This document shows, in pieces, positions 22,509-31,400 of a DNA stretch of 41,040 nucleotides. Every line of letters starts with the position of its first letter. Positions within the stretch are counted from its first letter, which is position 1. The DNA lies in NCBI GenBank assembly GCA_024685285.1, contig JAIKVZ010000039.1, positions 1 to 41,040 on the forward strand. Reading direction: 5' to 3'. The notes below the pieces were generated by a model. The model saw only the letters and a program-made list of their open reading frames with translations. It had not been told where the DNA came from and made no database searches. A program made the position numbers and the translations under genes. Origin of the DNA: Bacteroidales bacterium (lineage in GTDB: Bacteria > Bacteroidota > Bacteroidia > Bacteroidales > P3).

Positions 22509-22539
22509 CAAAGTTACGCATTATTTTTGAATTGGCAAA
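22509..22539 (-). promoter_or_regulatory. Consensus promoter of the ten-gene operon
   Basis: On the minus strand TTTG (22536-22539), 19 bases, then TAACTTTG (22509-22516): an exact Bacteroidota -33/-7 pair. It would start transcription near 22503 and give a 250-base leader. Confidence 0.75.
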
Positions 22540-22847
22540 ATTATTTTCGGGAATGAGATAATTGGGCGAAAAATGGATATATCAAAAACGACTCCGCAAG
22601 TGAGGTATTACATTTGCAGAGCCGATTGCAGAGATGGGTTAAGATGACACTCTGTTTTGGCTGTAATCAGACCGCCGACACATCGTCGAAGGATTACCGA
22701 GAGACCGTATAGTAATATGGCTGAATATCAGTGCATTGGCATCCTATGCACAACGTTATGTGTATATGGTTGATTTTCAGGCAATCTGTATTGACTGCAA
22801 AGAAGGCACATAGAAGGGAGGAAGAACCCATGTAGAAGGAAAGTGAA
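22540..22847. other. Gap with no gene found
   Basis: No open frame with family features, RNA gene or long repeat was found here. A TACATTTG box near 22608 on the plus strand could be a chance promoter; it lacks a -33 partner. Confidence 0.5.
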
Positions 22848-22882
22848 ATTTGAACCCGTGAGTGACACTCACGGGTTCAAAT
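22848..22882. terminator. 17-bp perfect inverted repeat downstream of lysS
   Basis: Arms 22848-22864 and 22866-22882 are perfectly complementary, with a single A between them (core GTGAGTG-A-CACTCAC). It lies about 60 bases after the lysS stop. On the minus strand it is followed by a pyrimidine-rich stretch rather than a pure T-run, so it is a possible terminator or a protein-binding palindrome. Confidence 0.5.
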
Positions 22883-22931
22883 CCTTCCAATTATTAATTC
22901 TTGATTGCCGTCAGGGAATTGAAACTTGAAG

Positions 22932-22950
22932 TGGTTAGTGTCACTAACCA
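22932..22950. repeat. 9-bp palindrome over the lysS stop codon
   Basis: TGGTTAGTG and CACTAACCA with one T between, covering the TAG stop of lysS. Its centre (AGTG-T-CACT) matches the centre of the larger palindrome at 22848-22882. Confidence 0.4.
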
Positions 22951-24668
22951 TTAAGCCAGGCGTCGAACTGCTCGCGTTTTAGGGCGGGGATGTCGAGTTT
23001 GAGCTTCTTGCGGAGGCCGCCGAGGTCGTTGAAGAGCTTGTTGGGGTTGGCTTCCTTGAGCTGGCTGTAGCTCTTGATGCCGGCTTTTTGCAGCACGGGC
23101 AGCCAGGCTTCGTCGACGCCGTGGGCGGTGAGGTCGCTCTGCTCCTCTTCGGCGGCAGCGGCGTGCACCTCGGGCTTCATCTGTGGGAAGAGCAGCACAT
23201 CCTGGATACTCTGCGAGTCGGTCATCATCATCACCAGACGGTCTATACCCACACCGAGGCCGCTGGTGGGCGGCATGCCGTATTCGAGGGCCCGCACGAA
23301 GTCCATGTCGATGAACATGGCTTCATCATCGCCTTTCTCGCTCAAGCGCAGCTGCTCCTGGAAGCGGCCGAGCTGGTCGATGGGGTCGTTGAGCTCGGAG
23401 TAGGCGTTGGCCAACTCCTTGCCGTTGACGAAGAGCTCGAAGCGCTCGGTGAGCTCGGGGTTGTCGCGGTGGCGCTTGCAGAGGGGCGACATCTCGATGG
23501 GGTAGTCGGTAACGAAGGTGGGCTGGATGAGCTTGCCCTCGCACTTCTCGCCGAAGATGGCGTCGATGAGTTTGCCTTTGCCCATGGTGGCGTCGGTCTC
23601 CACGCCAAGTTGCTTGCAAGCTTCGCGCAGCTGATTCTCGTTCATCGGGGCCACGTCGATGCCGGTCTCCTCCTTGATGAGTTCGCACATTGGGGCGCGG
23701 CGGAAGGGGGGCTTGAAGTCTATCTCGTTGCCCCACACACTGAGCTTGGTCTTGCCGTGCAGTTCGGTGGCGATGCGCGCCAGCATGTTCTCGGTGAACT
23801 CCATCATCCAGTTGTAGTCCTTGTAAGGCACGTAGATTTCCATGGCCGTGAACTCGGGGTTGTGGGTGCGGTCCATGCCCTCGTTGCGGAAGTTGCGGCT
23901 GAATTCGTACACTCCAGGGAAACCGCCCACGATGAGGCGCTTGAGGTATAGCTCGTTGGCTATGCGCAGGTAGAGGTCTATATCGAGGGCGTTGTGATGT
24001 GTCACGAAGGGGCGTGCGGCGGCACCGCCGGGGATGCTCTGTAGCACGGGGGTGTCCACCTCGAGGTATCCCTGCTCGTTGAAGTAGTTGCGCATGGTGT
24101 TCACTATCTTGGCGCGCTGCACGAAAGTCTCTTTCACCTGCGGGTTGACGATGAGGTCGACATAACGTTGGCGGTAGCGCATCTCTGGATCGCTGAAGGC
24201 GTCGAACACCTGGCCGTCCTTCTCTTTGACGATGGGCAGTGGACGGAGGCTTTTGCTGAGCACGGTGAGGCTTTTGACATGGATTGAGGTTTCGCCCATC
24301 TGGGTGACGAACACGTAGCCGGTGACGCCGATGATGTCGCCGATGTCGAGCAACCGTTTGAAGACGGTGTTGTAGAGCGTCTTGTCGTCGCTCGGGCATA
24401 TTTCGTCACGCTTGACGTAGAGTTGTATGCGTCCATAGGCGTCCTGCAGCTCTACGAAGCTGGCAGCGCCCATTATGCGGCGGCTCATTATGCGGCCCGC
24501 AATTGAGATGTCCTGAAAGAGGCTGTTGTCGGTAGGGAAGCGCTCCAGTATGTTGGAGCTCTTGGCGTTGACCTCGTAGAGGGCGGCGGGGTAGGGGTTG
24601 ATGCCTGCTTTTTTGAGTTCGGCGAGAGAGTTTCTGCGCACTTGTTCTTGCTCGGTAAGTTCGGCCAT
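22944..24668 (-). CDS. lysS: Lysyl-tRNA synthetase, class II
   Basis: LysRS charges tRNA-Lys. From the ATG at 24668 it has 574 residues. The OB-fold anticodon domain comes first ([20 protein letters not shown]), then class II motif 2 ([20 protein letters not shown]) and motif 3 ([14 protein letters not shown]). After the catalytic core there is an extra tail of about 70 residues ([20 protein letters not shown], then [12 protein letters not shown]), the helix-hairpin-type extension common in Bacteroidota. An in-frame start 26 residues upstream precedes the promoter box and adds no family sequence, so it was rejected. It is divergent from the threonylcarbamoyl-AMP synthase gene. Confidence 0.96.
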   Translation of the reverse strand: MAELTEQEQVRRNSLAELKKAGINPYPAALYEVNAKSSNILERFPTDNSLFQDISIAGRIMSRRIMGAASFVELQDAYGRIQLYVKRDEICPSDDKTLYNTVFKRLLDIGDIIGVTGYVFVTQMGETSIHVKSLTVLSKSLRPLPIVKEKDGQVFDAFSDPEMRYRQRYVDLIVNPQVKETFVQRAKIVNTMRNYFNEQGYLEVDTPVLQSIPGGAAARPFVTHHNALDIDLYLRIANELYLKRLIVGGFPGVYEFSRNFRNEGMDRTHNPEFTAMEIYVPYKDYNWMMEFTENMLARIATELHGKTKLSVWGNEIDFKPPFRRAPMCELIKEETGIDVAPMNENQLREACKQLGVETDATMGKGKLIDAIFGEKCEGKLIQPTFVTDYPIEMSPLCKRHRDNPELTERFELFVNGKELANAYSELNDPIDQLGRFQEQLRLSEKGDDEAMFIDMDFVRALEYGMPPTSGLGVGIDRLVMMMTDSQSIQDVLLFPQMKPEVHAAAAEEEQSDLTAHGVDEAWLPVLQKAGIKSYSQLKEANPNKLFNDLGGLRKKLKLDIPALKREQFDAWLNG

Positions 24669-24743
24669 ATTATTTCTTATGTTATTGATTATCAATATAA
24701 AGGTATACGCAACTAAACGGCCCTTGGGCTGTGCTGCAAGTTG

Positions 24744-24751
24744 CAAAAATA
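24744..24751 (-). promoter_or_regulatory. -7 box for lysS
   Basis: CAAAAATA on the plus strand is TATTTTTG on the minus strand, 75 bases before the lysS ATG. No clear -33 partner. Confidence 0.45.
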
Positions 24752-24768
24752 CAAAAAAAAACTTAATT

Positions 24769-24801
24769 TTTGTTTACAACGGAAAAAAATGTGTATTTTT
24801 G
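24769..24801 (+). promoter_or_regulatory. Promoter of the sua5-holin-panC cluster
   Basis: TTTG at 24769-24772, 21 bases, then TATTTTTG at 24794-24801, followed by a 23-base gap to the ATG at 24825. Confidence 0.6.
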
Positions 24802-24824
24802 CACCCCGAATTTTTAATGCCGAT

Positions 24825-25445
24825 ATGTTGATACGCATTTATCCGGACAACCCCAATGTGCGCGAGGTGAGGCGAGTAGCCGACACCCTGCGCCAAGGCG
24901 GAATTGCCGTGCTGCCAACCGACACGCTGTATGCCTTTGTGTGCTCCATGGAGTTCAAACAGTCGGTCGAGGCCATCGCCCGCCTCAAAGGGTTCAAACT
25001 CAAGCAGGCCAAATTCTCGATGCTTTGCTCGTCGCTGAGCCAGGCTTCGGAATACCTGCGCCCGCTCGACGGCGACACGTTCCGCCTGCTGCGCTCGTGC
25101 CTGCCGGGACCGTATACTTTTATTTTGCAGGCCAATAACAACCTCAACCGCAATTATCAAAACGCCAACAAGACTATCGGCGTACGTGTGCCCGATAACG
25201 GTGTGCTGCACGCTGTGGTCGAAGAGTTGGGCGCCCCTCTCATTGGCACTTCGGTGCGCCTCGAGAACGAAGATCAGGAGGTGGAGTACCTGACCGATCC
25301 CGAGCTCATCAACGAGCAGTTTGGAAGGCAGGTCGACTTGGTGGTCGATGGCGGTATAGGCACCGCAGAGCCCTCAACGGTGGTCGACCTCTCTGAAGGC
25401 TACCCACTGTTGGTGCGCCAAGGCAAGGGAGAATTTGAGATATGA
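24825..25445 (+). CDS. Threonylcarbamoyl-AMP synthase (Sua5/YrdC family)
   Basis: YrdC-domain enzymes make threonylcarbamoyl-AMP from Thr, bicarbonate and ATP for the t6A37 modification of ANN-decoding tRNAs. The 206-residue protein is a stand-alone YrdC domain: GGIAVLPTDTLYAFVC near 27, ARLKGFKLKQAKFSMLCSS with the basic loop, LPGPYTFIL, IGVRVPDN, and APLIGTSVRLEN. It resembles the YciO subgroup, whose activity is less sure. The in-frame ATG at 24741 is upstream of the promoter box, so the ATG at 24825 is used. Its stop overlaps the next ATG as ATGA. Confidence 0.87.
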   Translation: MLIRIYPDNPNVREVRRVADTLRQGGIAVLPTDTLYAFVCSMEFKQSVEAIARLKGFKLKQAKFSMLCSSLSQASEYLRPLDGDTFRLLRSCLPGPYTFILQANNNLNRNYQNANKTIGVRVPDNGVLHAVVEELGAPLIGTSVRLENEDQEVEYLTDPELINEQFGRQVDLVVDGGIGTAEPSTVVDLSEGYPLLVRQGKGEFEI

Positions 25446-25894
25446 ACATAACCATCCACAACCGTAGGCCGGAGTATGCCGGCGTGTGGGGCTTTGCCGC
25501 CCAGGTGTTGGTGATGTCGCTGGCCGTGGTCATTGCCGCGCTGCTGCTGCCGGGTGTCACGGTGGGCAGTCTGCCGGCAGTGGTGCTAACCGCCGCCGTT
25601 ATAGCCTTGCTCAACAATTTTCTGCGTCCGGTGCTCATCATGCTAACTTTGCCATTGACGGCCGTCACGTTGGGTCTTTTTATATTTGTAATCAACGCAG
25701 TCATTGTGCTTATAGCCTCGGCCGTGGTACCCTCCTTCGGGGTCGACGGCTTTGGTTGGGCACTGCTTTTCAGCCTGCTGCTCACGGTGCTCAACTATCT
25801 GCTCGAGCTTCCCAACCGCTGGCTGGGCCGCAAGCAGTTTGAGGAGCCCGACGACGACCCGGACCGTTTTGACGAGTTTGAGGAAATCAAGTGA
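25442..25894 (+). CDS. Holin-like small membrane protein (PF04020 type)
   Basis: A 150-residue protein with four hydrophobic segments (about 18-40, 44-60, 65-90 and 100-122) and the family signature VVLTAAVIALLNNFLRPVL followed by LTLPLTAVTLGLFIFVINA. The family is called mycobacterial four-TM phage holin superfamily, but most members are chromosomal proteins of unknown role; nothing here is phage-like. A charged C-terminus (DDDPDRFDEFEEIK) is cytoplasmic. The start overlaps the preceding stop, and the stop overlaps an in-frame GTG of panC. Confidence 0.85.
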   Translation: MNITIHNRRPEYAGVWGFAAQVLVMSLAVVIAALLLPGVTVGSLPAVVLTAAVIALLNNFLRPVLIMLTLPLTAVTLGLFIFVINAVIVLIASAVVPSFGVDGFGWALLFSLLLTVLNYLLELPNRWLGRKQFEEPDDDPDRFDEFEEIK

Positions 25895-25908
25895 ATATAG
25901 ATACAACT

Positions 25909-26778
25909 ATGCAAACAATAACCACAGTGGCTGCTTTGAGCCAAGCCGTAAGCGAGGCCAAGCGCCAAAACAAAACCATAGGACTGGTGCCCACCATGGG
26001 CGCCCTGCACGAGGGGCACCTCTCGCTCATCACCCGTGCCCGCAAGGAGAACGACGTGGTGATCGTCAGTGTCTTTGTCAACCCCATACAGTTCAACAAC
26101 AAGGAGGACCTTGAGAAATATCCCCGCACTGTCGAGGCCGACTGCCGCCTGCTCGAAACTGCCGGCGCCGATGTTGCATTTGTTCCCGCGGTCGAGGAGA
26201 TGTATCCCGAACCGGTGACCGACGTGTATCACTTCGGCCCCATCGAGGAGGTGATGGAGGGTCCACGCCGCCCGGGCCACTTCTCGGGCGTTGCCGTGGT
26301 GGTGCGCCGCCTGTTCGACCTAACGCAGCCCAACCGCGCCTATTTCGGCGAAAAAGACTATCAGCAGATTGCCGTCATACGCAGTCTCCTGCAGCAGACG
26401 GGCTACCCCATCGAACTGGTACCCTGCCCCATTGTGCGCGCCAGCGACGGCCTGGCCCTCAGCAGCCGCAATCGTCGCCTCTCGCCAGCGGCACGGGCCA
26501 TGGCTCCGGCCATTTACGAGACGCTGTGCCAAGCTGTAGAGATGTCCGAAACCGACGATGTCGAGGATGTCAAGCAGTTTGTCGTAGACAATTTGGCTTC
26601 ATACCATCTGGTCAATCCCCAACCCGACGGGTTGCAGTTCGAGCCCGAATATTTTGAGGTGGTTGATGCCACGACGCTGCAGCCCGTGCAGAAGTGGAAG
26701 GGCGAGAACGGCGTTGTTGGTTGCATCGCAGTGTGGCTCGACGGGGTGAGGCTCATCGATATGGTGCGATTCCGTTAG
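25909..26778 (+). CDS. panC: Pantothenate synthetase
   Basis: PanC joins pantoate and beta-alanine using ATP, the last step to pantothenate and coenzyme A. From the ATG at 25909 it has 289 residues. The HIGH-like PTMGALHEGHLSLI is near 28, VSVFVNPIQFN follows, then RPGHFSGVAVVVRRLF, FGEKDYQQIAVI and the KMSKS-like ALSSRNRRLS. A GTG at 25891 overlaps the previous stop and would add six residues; it may be the coupled start, but the family usually begins at the position chosen. No panB or panD is in the window. A good terminator follows after the 87-bp repeat. Confidence 0.95.
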   Translation: MQTITTVAALSQAVSEAKRQNKTIGLVPTMGALHEGHLSLITRARKENDVVIVSVFVNPIQFNNKEDLEKYPRTVEADCRLLETAGADVAFVPAVEEMYPEPVTDVYHFGPIEEVMEGPRRPGHFSGVAVVVRRLFDLTQPNRAYFGEKDYQQIAVIRSLLQQTGYPIELVPCPIVRASDGLALSSRNRRLSPAARAMAPAIYETLCQAVEMSETDDVEDVKQFVVDNLASYHLVNPQPDGLQFEPEYFEVVDATTLQPVQKWKGENGVVGCIAVWLDGVRLIDMVRFR

Positions 26779-26806
26779 AAGTGGTTGATAATGAGGCCGA
26801 AGAGAC

Positions 26807-26893
26807 GCTAACATCGGCCTTTGTTCGGCAAAAGACTGAAGCCCTCCGAAGCCTACCCGACCTCAACCCGACCTTAACCCGAACCTAACCCAT
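26807..26893 (-). repeat. 87-bp dispersed element, copy 2
   Basis: Same length and opposite orientation to 12900-12986. The first 40 bases (26893 down to 26854) are identical, the last 22 (26828 down to 26807) match at 20 positions, and the middle 25 diverge to about 40 percent. The middle still forms a stem (TTCGG with CCGAA) where copy 1 has TCGGA with TCCGA. It lies between the convergent panC and TPR genes and next to a CTGA/TCAG hairpin. Confidence 0.75.
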
Positions 26894-26895
26894 GC

Positions 26896-26930
26896 AACCT
26901 GCTGATTGTCAGCGGGTTGTATTGTTTTGT
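26896..26930 (+). terminator. Terminator of panC
   Basis: A 10-bp stem with one G-T pair (AACCTGCTGA with TCAGCGGGTT) and a TTG loop, followed by GTATTGTTTTGTTT. It lies about 120 bases after panC, just past the repeat element. Confidence 0.7.
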
Positions 26931-26945
26931 TTAAATTATTGATTT

Positions 26946-28376
26946 TCAAACAGTTGGTTTTTGCGGGTGCAAAAGGTTGAGCACCTCGGGGTCGTCGGCC
27001 ATTTCGGGGCAGATTTCGAGCAGTTGACGGCCAGCCTCGGGGTCGTCGGCAAGGCAGGCGTTGATGGCGTTGAAGAGGTAGTTGCGGCGTCCGGTCTTGA
27101 AGTATTCAACGGCAAAGCGCAGGTCGAATGGCAGCTGGTCGGTGGCCGAGGCGGCGGCCTGCAGGGTGTAGTCTATGGCCTCGTCGTAGCGGCCGGCGCG
27201 CAGCAGGAAGTCGATATAGGCTGTCCAGTTGTCGTCGGTGTCGGGCTCGCGCTCTATGGCGCTGAGGTACATCTTTGCGGCCTGTTCGCTGTCGCCGTGC
27301 TCTTCGTGCAGTGAGCCAAGGAAACGCAGTATGCGCCCAGGGTCGGCAGTGAGGCTGAGGGCGGCGGCGGCGCTTTGTGCTGCCAAGTAGTATTCGTTGA
27401 GGGCGCGGTAGCAGTCGGCTTGTGCCGAGTATAGGTCGGCCAGGAAGTACGACGCGGCCTCGGGGTTGGCCGTGGCGGCTTGTTCTGCCTGCTTGAGGTA
27501 GAGCATGGCGGTGTCGTAGTTGCCTGCACGCATATAGATGATGCCTATGGAGCAGTATACGGTCTCTTTGTGTTCGGCATAGTCAAGGCTGCGGCGCAGG
27601 CACTCCACGGCGCTGGCGTGGTTGTTGGTGTCCTCGTAGCAGTCGGCCATGCACATATAGGCGTCGAAATAGGTCTTGTCTATGGCTATGGCGTACTCCA
27701 ATGCGTCAATAGCCTTCTCGGCAAGTCCCAAATCGTAGTAGGAGCAGCCCAGACAGTACCAGGCGAGCTTCGAGTAGGGCTCGCGCTCCACCATGCGCTT
27801 GAAGTAGTCGGCCGACTTGTCGGCCTGACCGGCTTCGGCGTATGTGTCGAGCAAGTTGAGCATGGCGTTCTCGTTGGCAGGGTCGGCAGCGAGGGCTTTC
27901 TTATAGTACATGATAGCCTCGTTCAACCGGCCCAGCTTGTAGTACTCGTCGGCAATGTTGCCGTTGACGGTGCCTAATTCGTATCCGTCGGCTGAGGCTT
28001 TGCGGTAGTAGCGGATGGCTTGGTCGGGGTGGTCCAGCATACTGTAGACGGCGCCGAGGGCATAGGCTACATCGGTGTTGTCGGGTTCCACGCGCTCGAG
28101 CTGTAGCAGTATGTCGAGAGCGCGGTCGAACTGGTTGCGTGCGCTGTAGAGGTGGGCGCGGCGCAGGCGTATGCTGTTGCTCGAGGGGTAGAGCCCTTCA
28201 GCGTAGCGCACAGCGGCCTCGAGGCGGTCGAGGTCTGAAGTTTCGAGATAGTAGTCTATAATGATTTCAAGCTCTTCGGTGTCGAAAAACTGGTTACGGC
28301 CCTGTAGCACGGTGTTCTCAAAGTCGAGCACCGCATCGCGTACCTCGTCGTCATAGTCTTTAAATCGGTTGGCCAT
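26946..28376 (-). CDS. Tetratricopeptide-repeat protein
   Basis: A 476-residue soluble protein made of about ten TPR units. Typical units include DVAYALGAVYSMLDHPDQAI, LGRLNEAIMYYKKALAADPA and AWYCLGCSYYDLGLAEKAID. The N-terminal 50 residues are acidic and helical (FKDYDDEVRDAVLDFENTV). There is no signal peptide, so it is cytoplasmic. TPR stacks act as protein-binding scaffolds; the partner is unknown. It begins 26 bases after the end of sprA on the same strand, so it may be co-transcribed with the secretion gene. Many Bacteroidales genomes have similar TPR proteins. Confidence 0.88.
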   Translation of the reverse strand: MANRFKDYDDEVRDAVLDFENTVLQGRNQFFDTEELEIIIDYYLETSDLDRLEAAVRYAEGLYPSSNSIRLRRAHLYSARNQFDRALDILLQLERVEPDNTDVAYALGAVYSMLDHPDQAIRYYRKASADGYELGTVNGNIADEYYKLGRLNEAIMYYKKALAADPANENAMLNLLDTYAEAGQADKSADYFKRMVEREPYSKLAWYCLGCSYYDLGLAEKAIDALEYAIAIDKTYFDAYMCMADCYEDTNNHASAVECLRRSLDYAEHKETVYCSIGIIYMRAGNYDTAMLYLKQAEQAATANPEAASYFLADLYSAQADCYRALNEYYLAAQSAAAALSLTADPGRILRFLGSLHEEHGDSEQAAKMYLSAIEREPDTDDNWTAYIDFLLRAGRYDEAIDYTLQAAASATDQLPFDLRFAVEYFKTGRRNYLFNAINACLADDPEAGRQLLEICPEMADDPEVLNLLHPQKPTV

Positions 28377-28402
28377 AGTCTAAAAGCGTGTTTTCGGGTT
28401 GG

Positions 28403-31400
28403 TTAGAAGTTCAGTCGCAGCGTGAGGCCGCCTTTGGTGGTGGAGTTGTCGTAGGAGTTGGATATGAAGGGGTGGGTTATGTCGGTGTTGATGAAGGCGC
28501 GCAGGGTGACAACGTTGGAGAAAGCGTACTCGCCTGAGATTACGGCTATCCATGTTTCGCTACCCGACGATATCTGGCTGATATTCTGGTTAATGCGGCG
28601 TATGTTGGTCATATTGCTTCTGTGGGTCAGATTGAAACGTAGAGTGATGTCGTTTTTGAAGTTGTGTGTTTTATCGCCAATCTGAATATTTATGGCCACA
28701 TCCTTGAACTTGTATCCGGCTTCAACGGTTACGTCGTCGTTGGTGGTCTCGGTGAGTTGGTTGTTTGAGAAAGAAAGGCCCAAGGTGCGGTTCTTCCTTA
28801 AAGAGAAATTAACGAAGAAACTGTTCACCATGTTGAGCGAGAGTTTAATAAGGGGATTGAACTCCTCTCTCAGCACTACCCCGTCCATACTTAGCGGGGC
28901 AATGTAGTCGCCAGTGCTGTTGAGCACCGATTCCAAGCCGTAGTCGTAGTCATCGACGGCCGAGAGAGCCGCGTCGGTGTAGAAACTGTTCACAGAGTAT
29001 GTGGACTTATAGGTGTGAGACAGGGTGATTTGGTTGAACCATTTTTTCAGAGCCTGCACCTTGTTGAGTCCAGTGTAGTTCACACTCCAGTTAGGCATAG
29101 GCAGGGCCAGGAATGGCGAGAAGGGGAATGAGGAGGGGTCCTTGCCGAGGTAGGTGGCCAGGAACGAGGTGAGCAACACGGTTTGGCTATTGGCGCTGTA
29201 GCCGGCAGGGTAGTAGTGGTGGTTCATAGAGTCGAGAACCATCTGGTCAGTGTAAGGGTCGGGGTTGGCATCGGCCAGGCGTTGGGCAACGATGGAGCGG
29301 TTGTCGAGGAATCGGTTGAAAAGCTCGTCGCGGTCTGTGAAGGCGGTGGCCATACTCCAGGTTGTGGTGCTGTACGAGCCTGTCATGATGTATGAAAGCG
29401 GACCTGTCACAGCACCTACGTCGCTGAGGTACTTGTAATAGTATGACTCTCGCGACGAGTAGTTCTGTGATGCCTCGACTTTTATAGAGAAATCCCGAAT
29501 GGGTTCAACAGTGGCATTCAGCGTCAGTTTTCGGTCTAAAGTGAGTTCGTGCGGACTGTTGAAGAGGGTGTCTGACGAGAGCAAATCGTGGGATAGCAGC
29601 AGGTCGGCAATATCGTTTTCGTAGCCTAGCACATAGCCTGGTCCGGGTGTCCAGAAGTTGCGTGGGTCGAGCCCTACAACCATTGGCTCGCCCATATATC
29701 CGGGCAGGCGGGAACCGGTGGTGTAGTTGTACTGTACATTAAAGTCTTTCAAGGCGGTAACAAACCTCAATCCGAAATAGCCCGCCTCTTTCAACCGTTC
29801 CATCATCTTGACATGGCGCAGGGAGTCGGCGTTTTGCGTTGTGTCTTTCACAGACTTGACCTTAGGTTTAGGCGGTTGCTGCGGCTGGCGTGGGTTGCGT
29901 TTGTTGGCATCGTTTTTGGTAGCATAGGCCTTCTTCAGTAGGGGTATCTTGTTGTACAATGTCTTCATATCGGCTACGAGCGACCCGTGCATGGTAGTTG
30001 AGTTCTGCAATGTGCCGCCCATCGAAGCCAAAGCCGGAGTGGTGCCGGTGTAGTCATAGGCGGTGCGATATGTCAATTGCGATGTCTTGATAAACTCAAA
30101 GTAGGGCAATTTGTTTATGGGTAGGTTCCACGTGGCATTGAGGGTTTGATGGAAGTTTTGTATTGTGCCGCCACTCATCAGCGAGTTCCATATAGAGTCA
30201 CTTACCGAAGGCGAATCGACAGGGCCTATAGGTTCGTCGACCCGCGCGTTGGCGTTGGCGGTGTAGTTTAGGTTAATGCCTCGCGCAAGGTCGTACTGCA
30301 GACCGTAATTGCGTTGCCATGTGAACTGCTTGAAATAAGTGGGTTTTAGTATCACTAACGCGGCACTCTTGTTGCGCAGCATGGTCTCCTCGTAGTCGCG
30401 GTATATCTCTGTGCTGAAATTGAGGTTCTTGGGTAGATAGTAGAAGTTTATGTCCTTGATAATTTTGAAGTTTTTGTTGTTAAAGAGCTTTATTTTGTCG
30501 AAAGGCTTTACGTTCTTGGGCTCTTTCGGTGAGTAGTTGTATGTGAAGCCGCCGCGGTGCTGGTCCTTGTTGAAATAGGCTACATCGTCGTCCGATTGGC
30601 GCTCACGACTGTAAGCGTAGGAGAAGGTCAGGTTTTCGATGTCGTAGAAATGGGGTTTGAGGGCATTTTTGCCTATGCGGTCTTTCTTGACGTTGGTAAG
30701 TGTGATGTTGGTAGTGGTGTGCTGCTCCTGAGTCATGTCGCGCACGCTGTCTCTCTCCTCTTTAGTTGTGAAAGTACGCAGGTCGTCAGCCAATTTTACA
30801 TCGGGGTCATAGGGATTGTATTCTGGGCTGCCGATGGCCTTGTTGTAGTCCAGATAGAAAGGCAAGTGTATGCCCCATGACTCGGGCAGGAACTTGCCAA
30901 GTTCCATATCTAGGGTGGCTTGCATAGTCATGGTGTTGACAAGGTCAACCTTGGATAGGTGGTCCTCTAAGTTGCCGAATCCCGACGAAGTGTAAGAACT
31001 GTAGAGTGAGAGGTTGCCCAAGTCGGCCAAGTTGGTGCGTGCCAGAGCCATGGCGGCCCAGCCGCCGTTGTTTATATAGTCGGCCAAACGCAGTTCATTA
31101 ACCCAGACGATTGCCGACTTTGGCATCATGTCATTGCCGTCGCCTATGCTTTGCTTCTTGGGGTTTCGCACGCCTATCATTATGACTTTTATCTTGCCCA
31201 GATTTGGCGAACCCAGTATGGTGTATTTTCGCCCGTCGTGGTATTCAGAATAAAGCAGAGTGGGACTCAGGTCGGCTTCGCCGCTGCGTATCTGACGATT
31301 GCGGTTGGTCTTTATCTCAACCAATTTCTGTAGGTCAATCTCAACATTGTTCTCAGCAGGCCATATTATTTCACGGCTGTCGGCGGTGGTGTACCACGGG

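Noticed and set aside
23088..24399. Open frames on both strands overlapping lysS
   Set aside because: Arg/Gln-rich or Val/Gly-rich shadows; lysS motifs 2 and 3 lie in the true frame.
25442..25894. Holin-like gene as evidence of a prophage
   Set aside because: The family is mostly chromosomal and the neighbours are biosynthetic genes; no phage structural or lysis gene is nearby.
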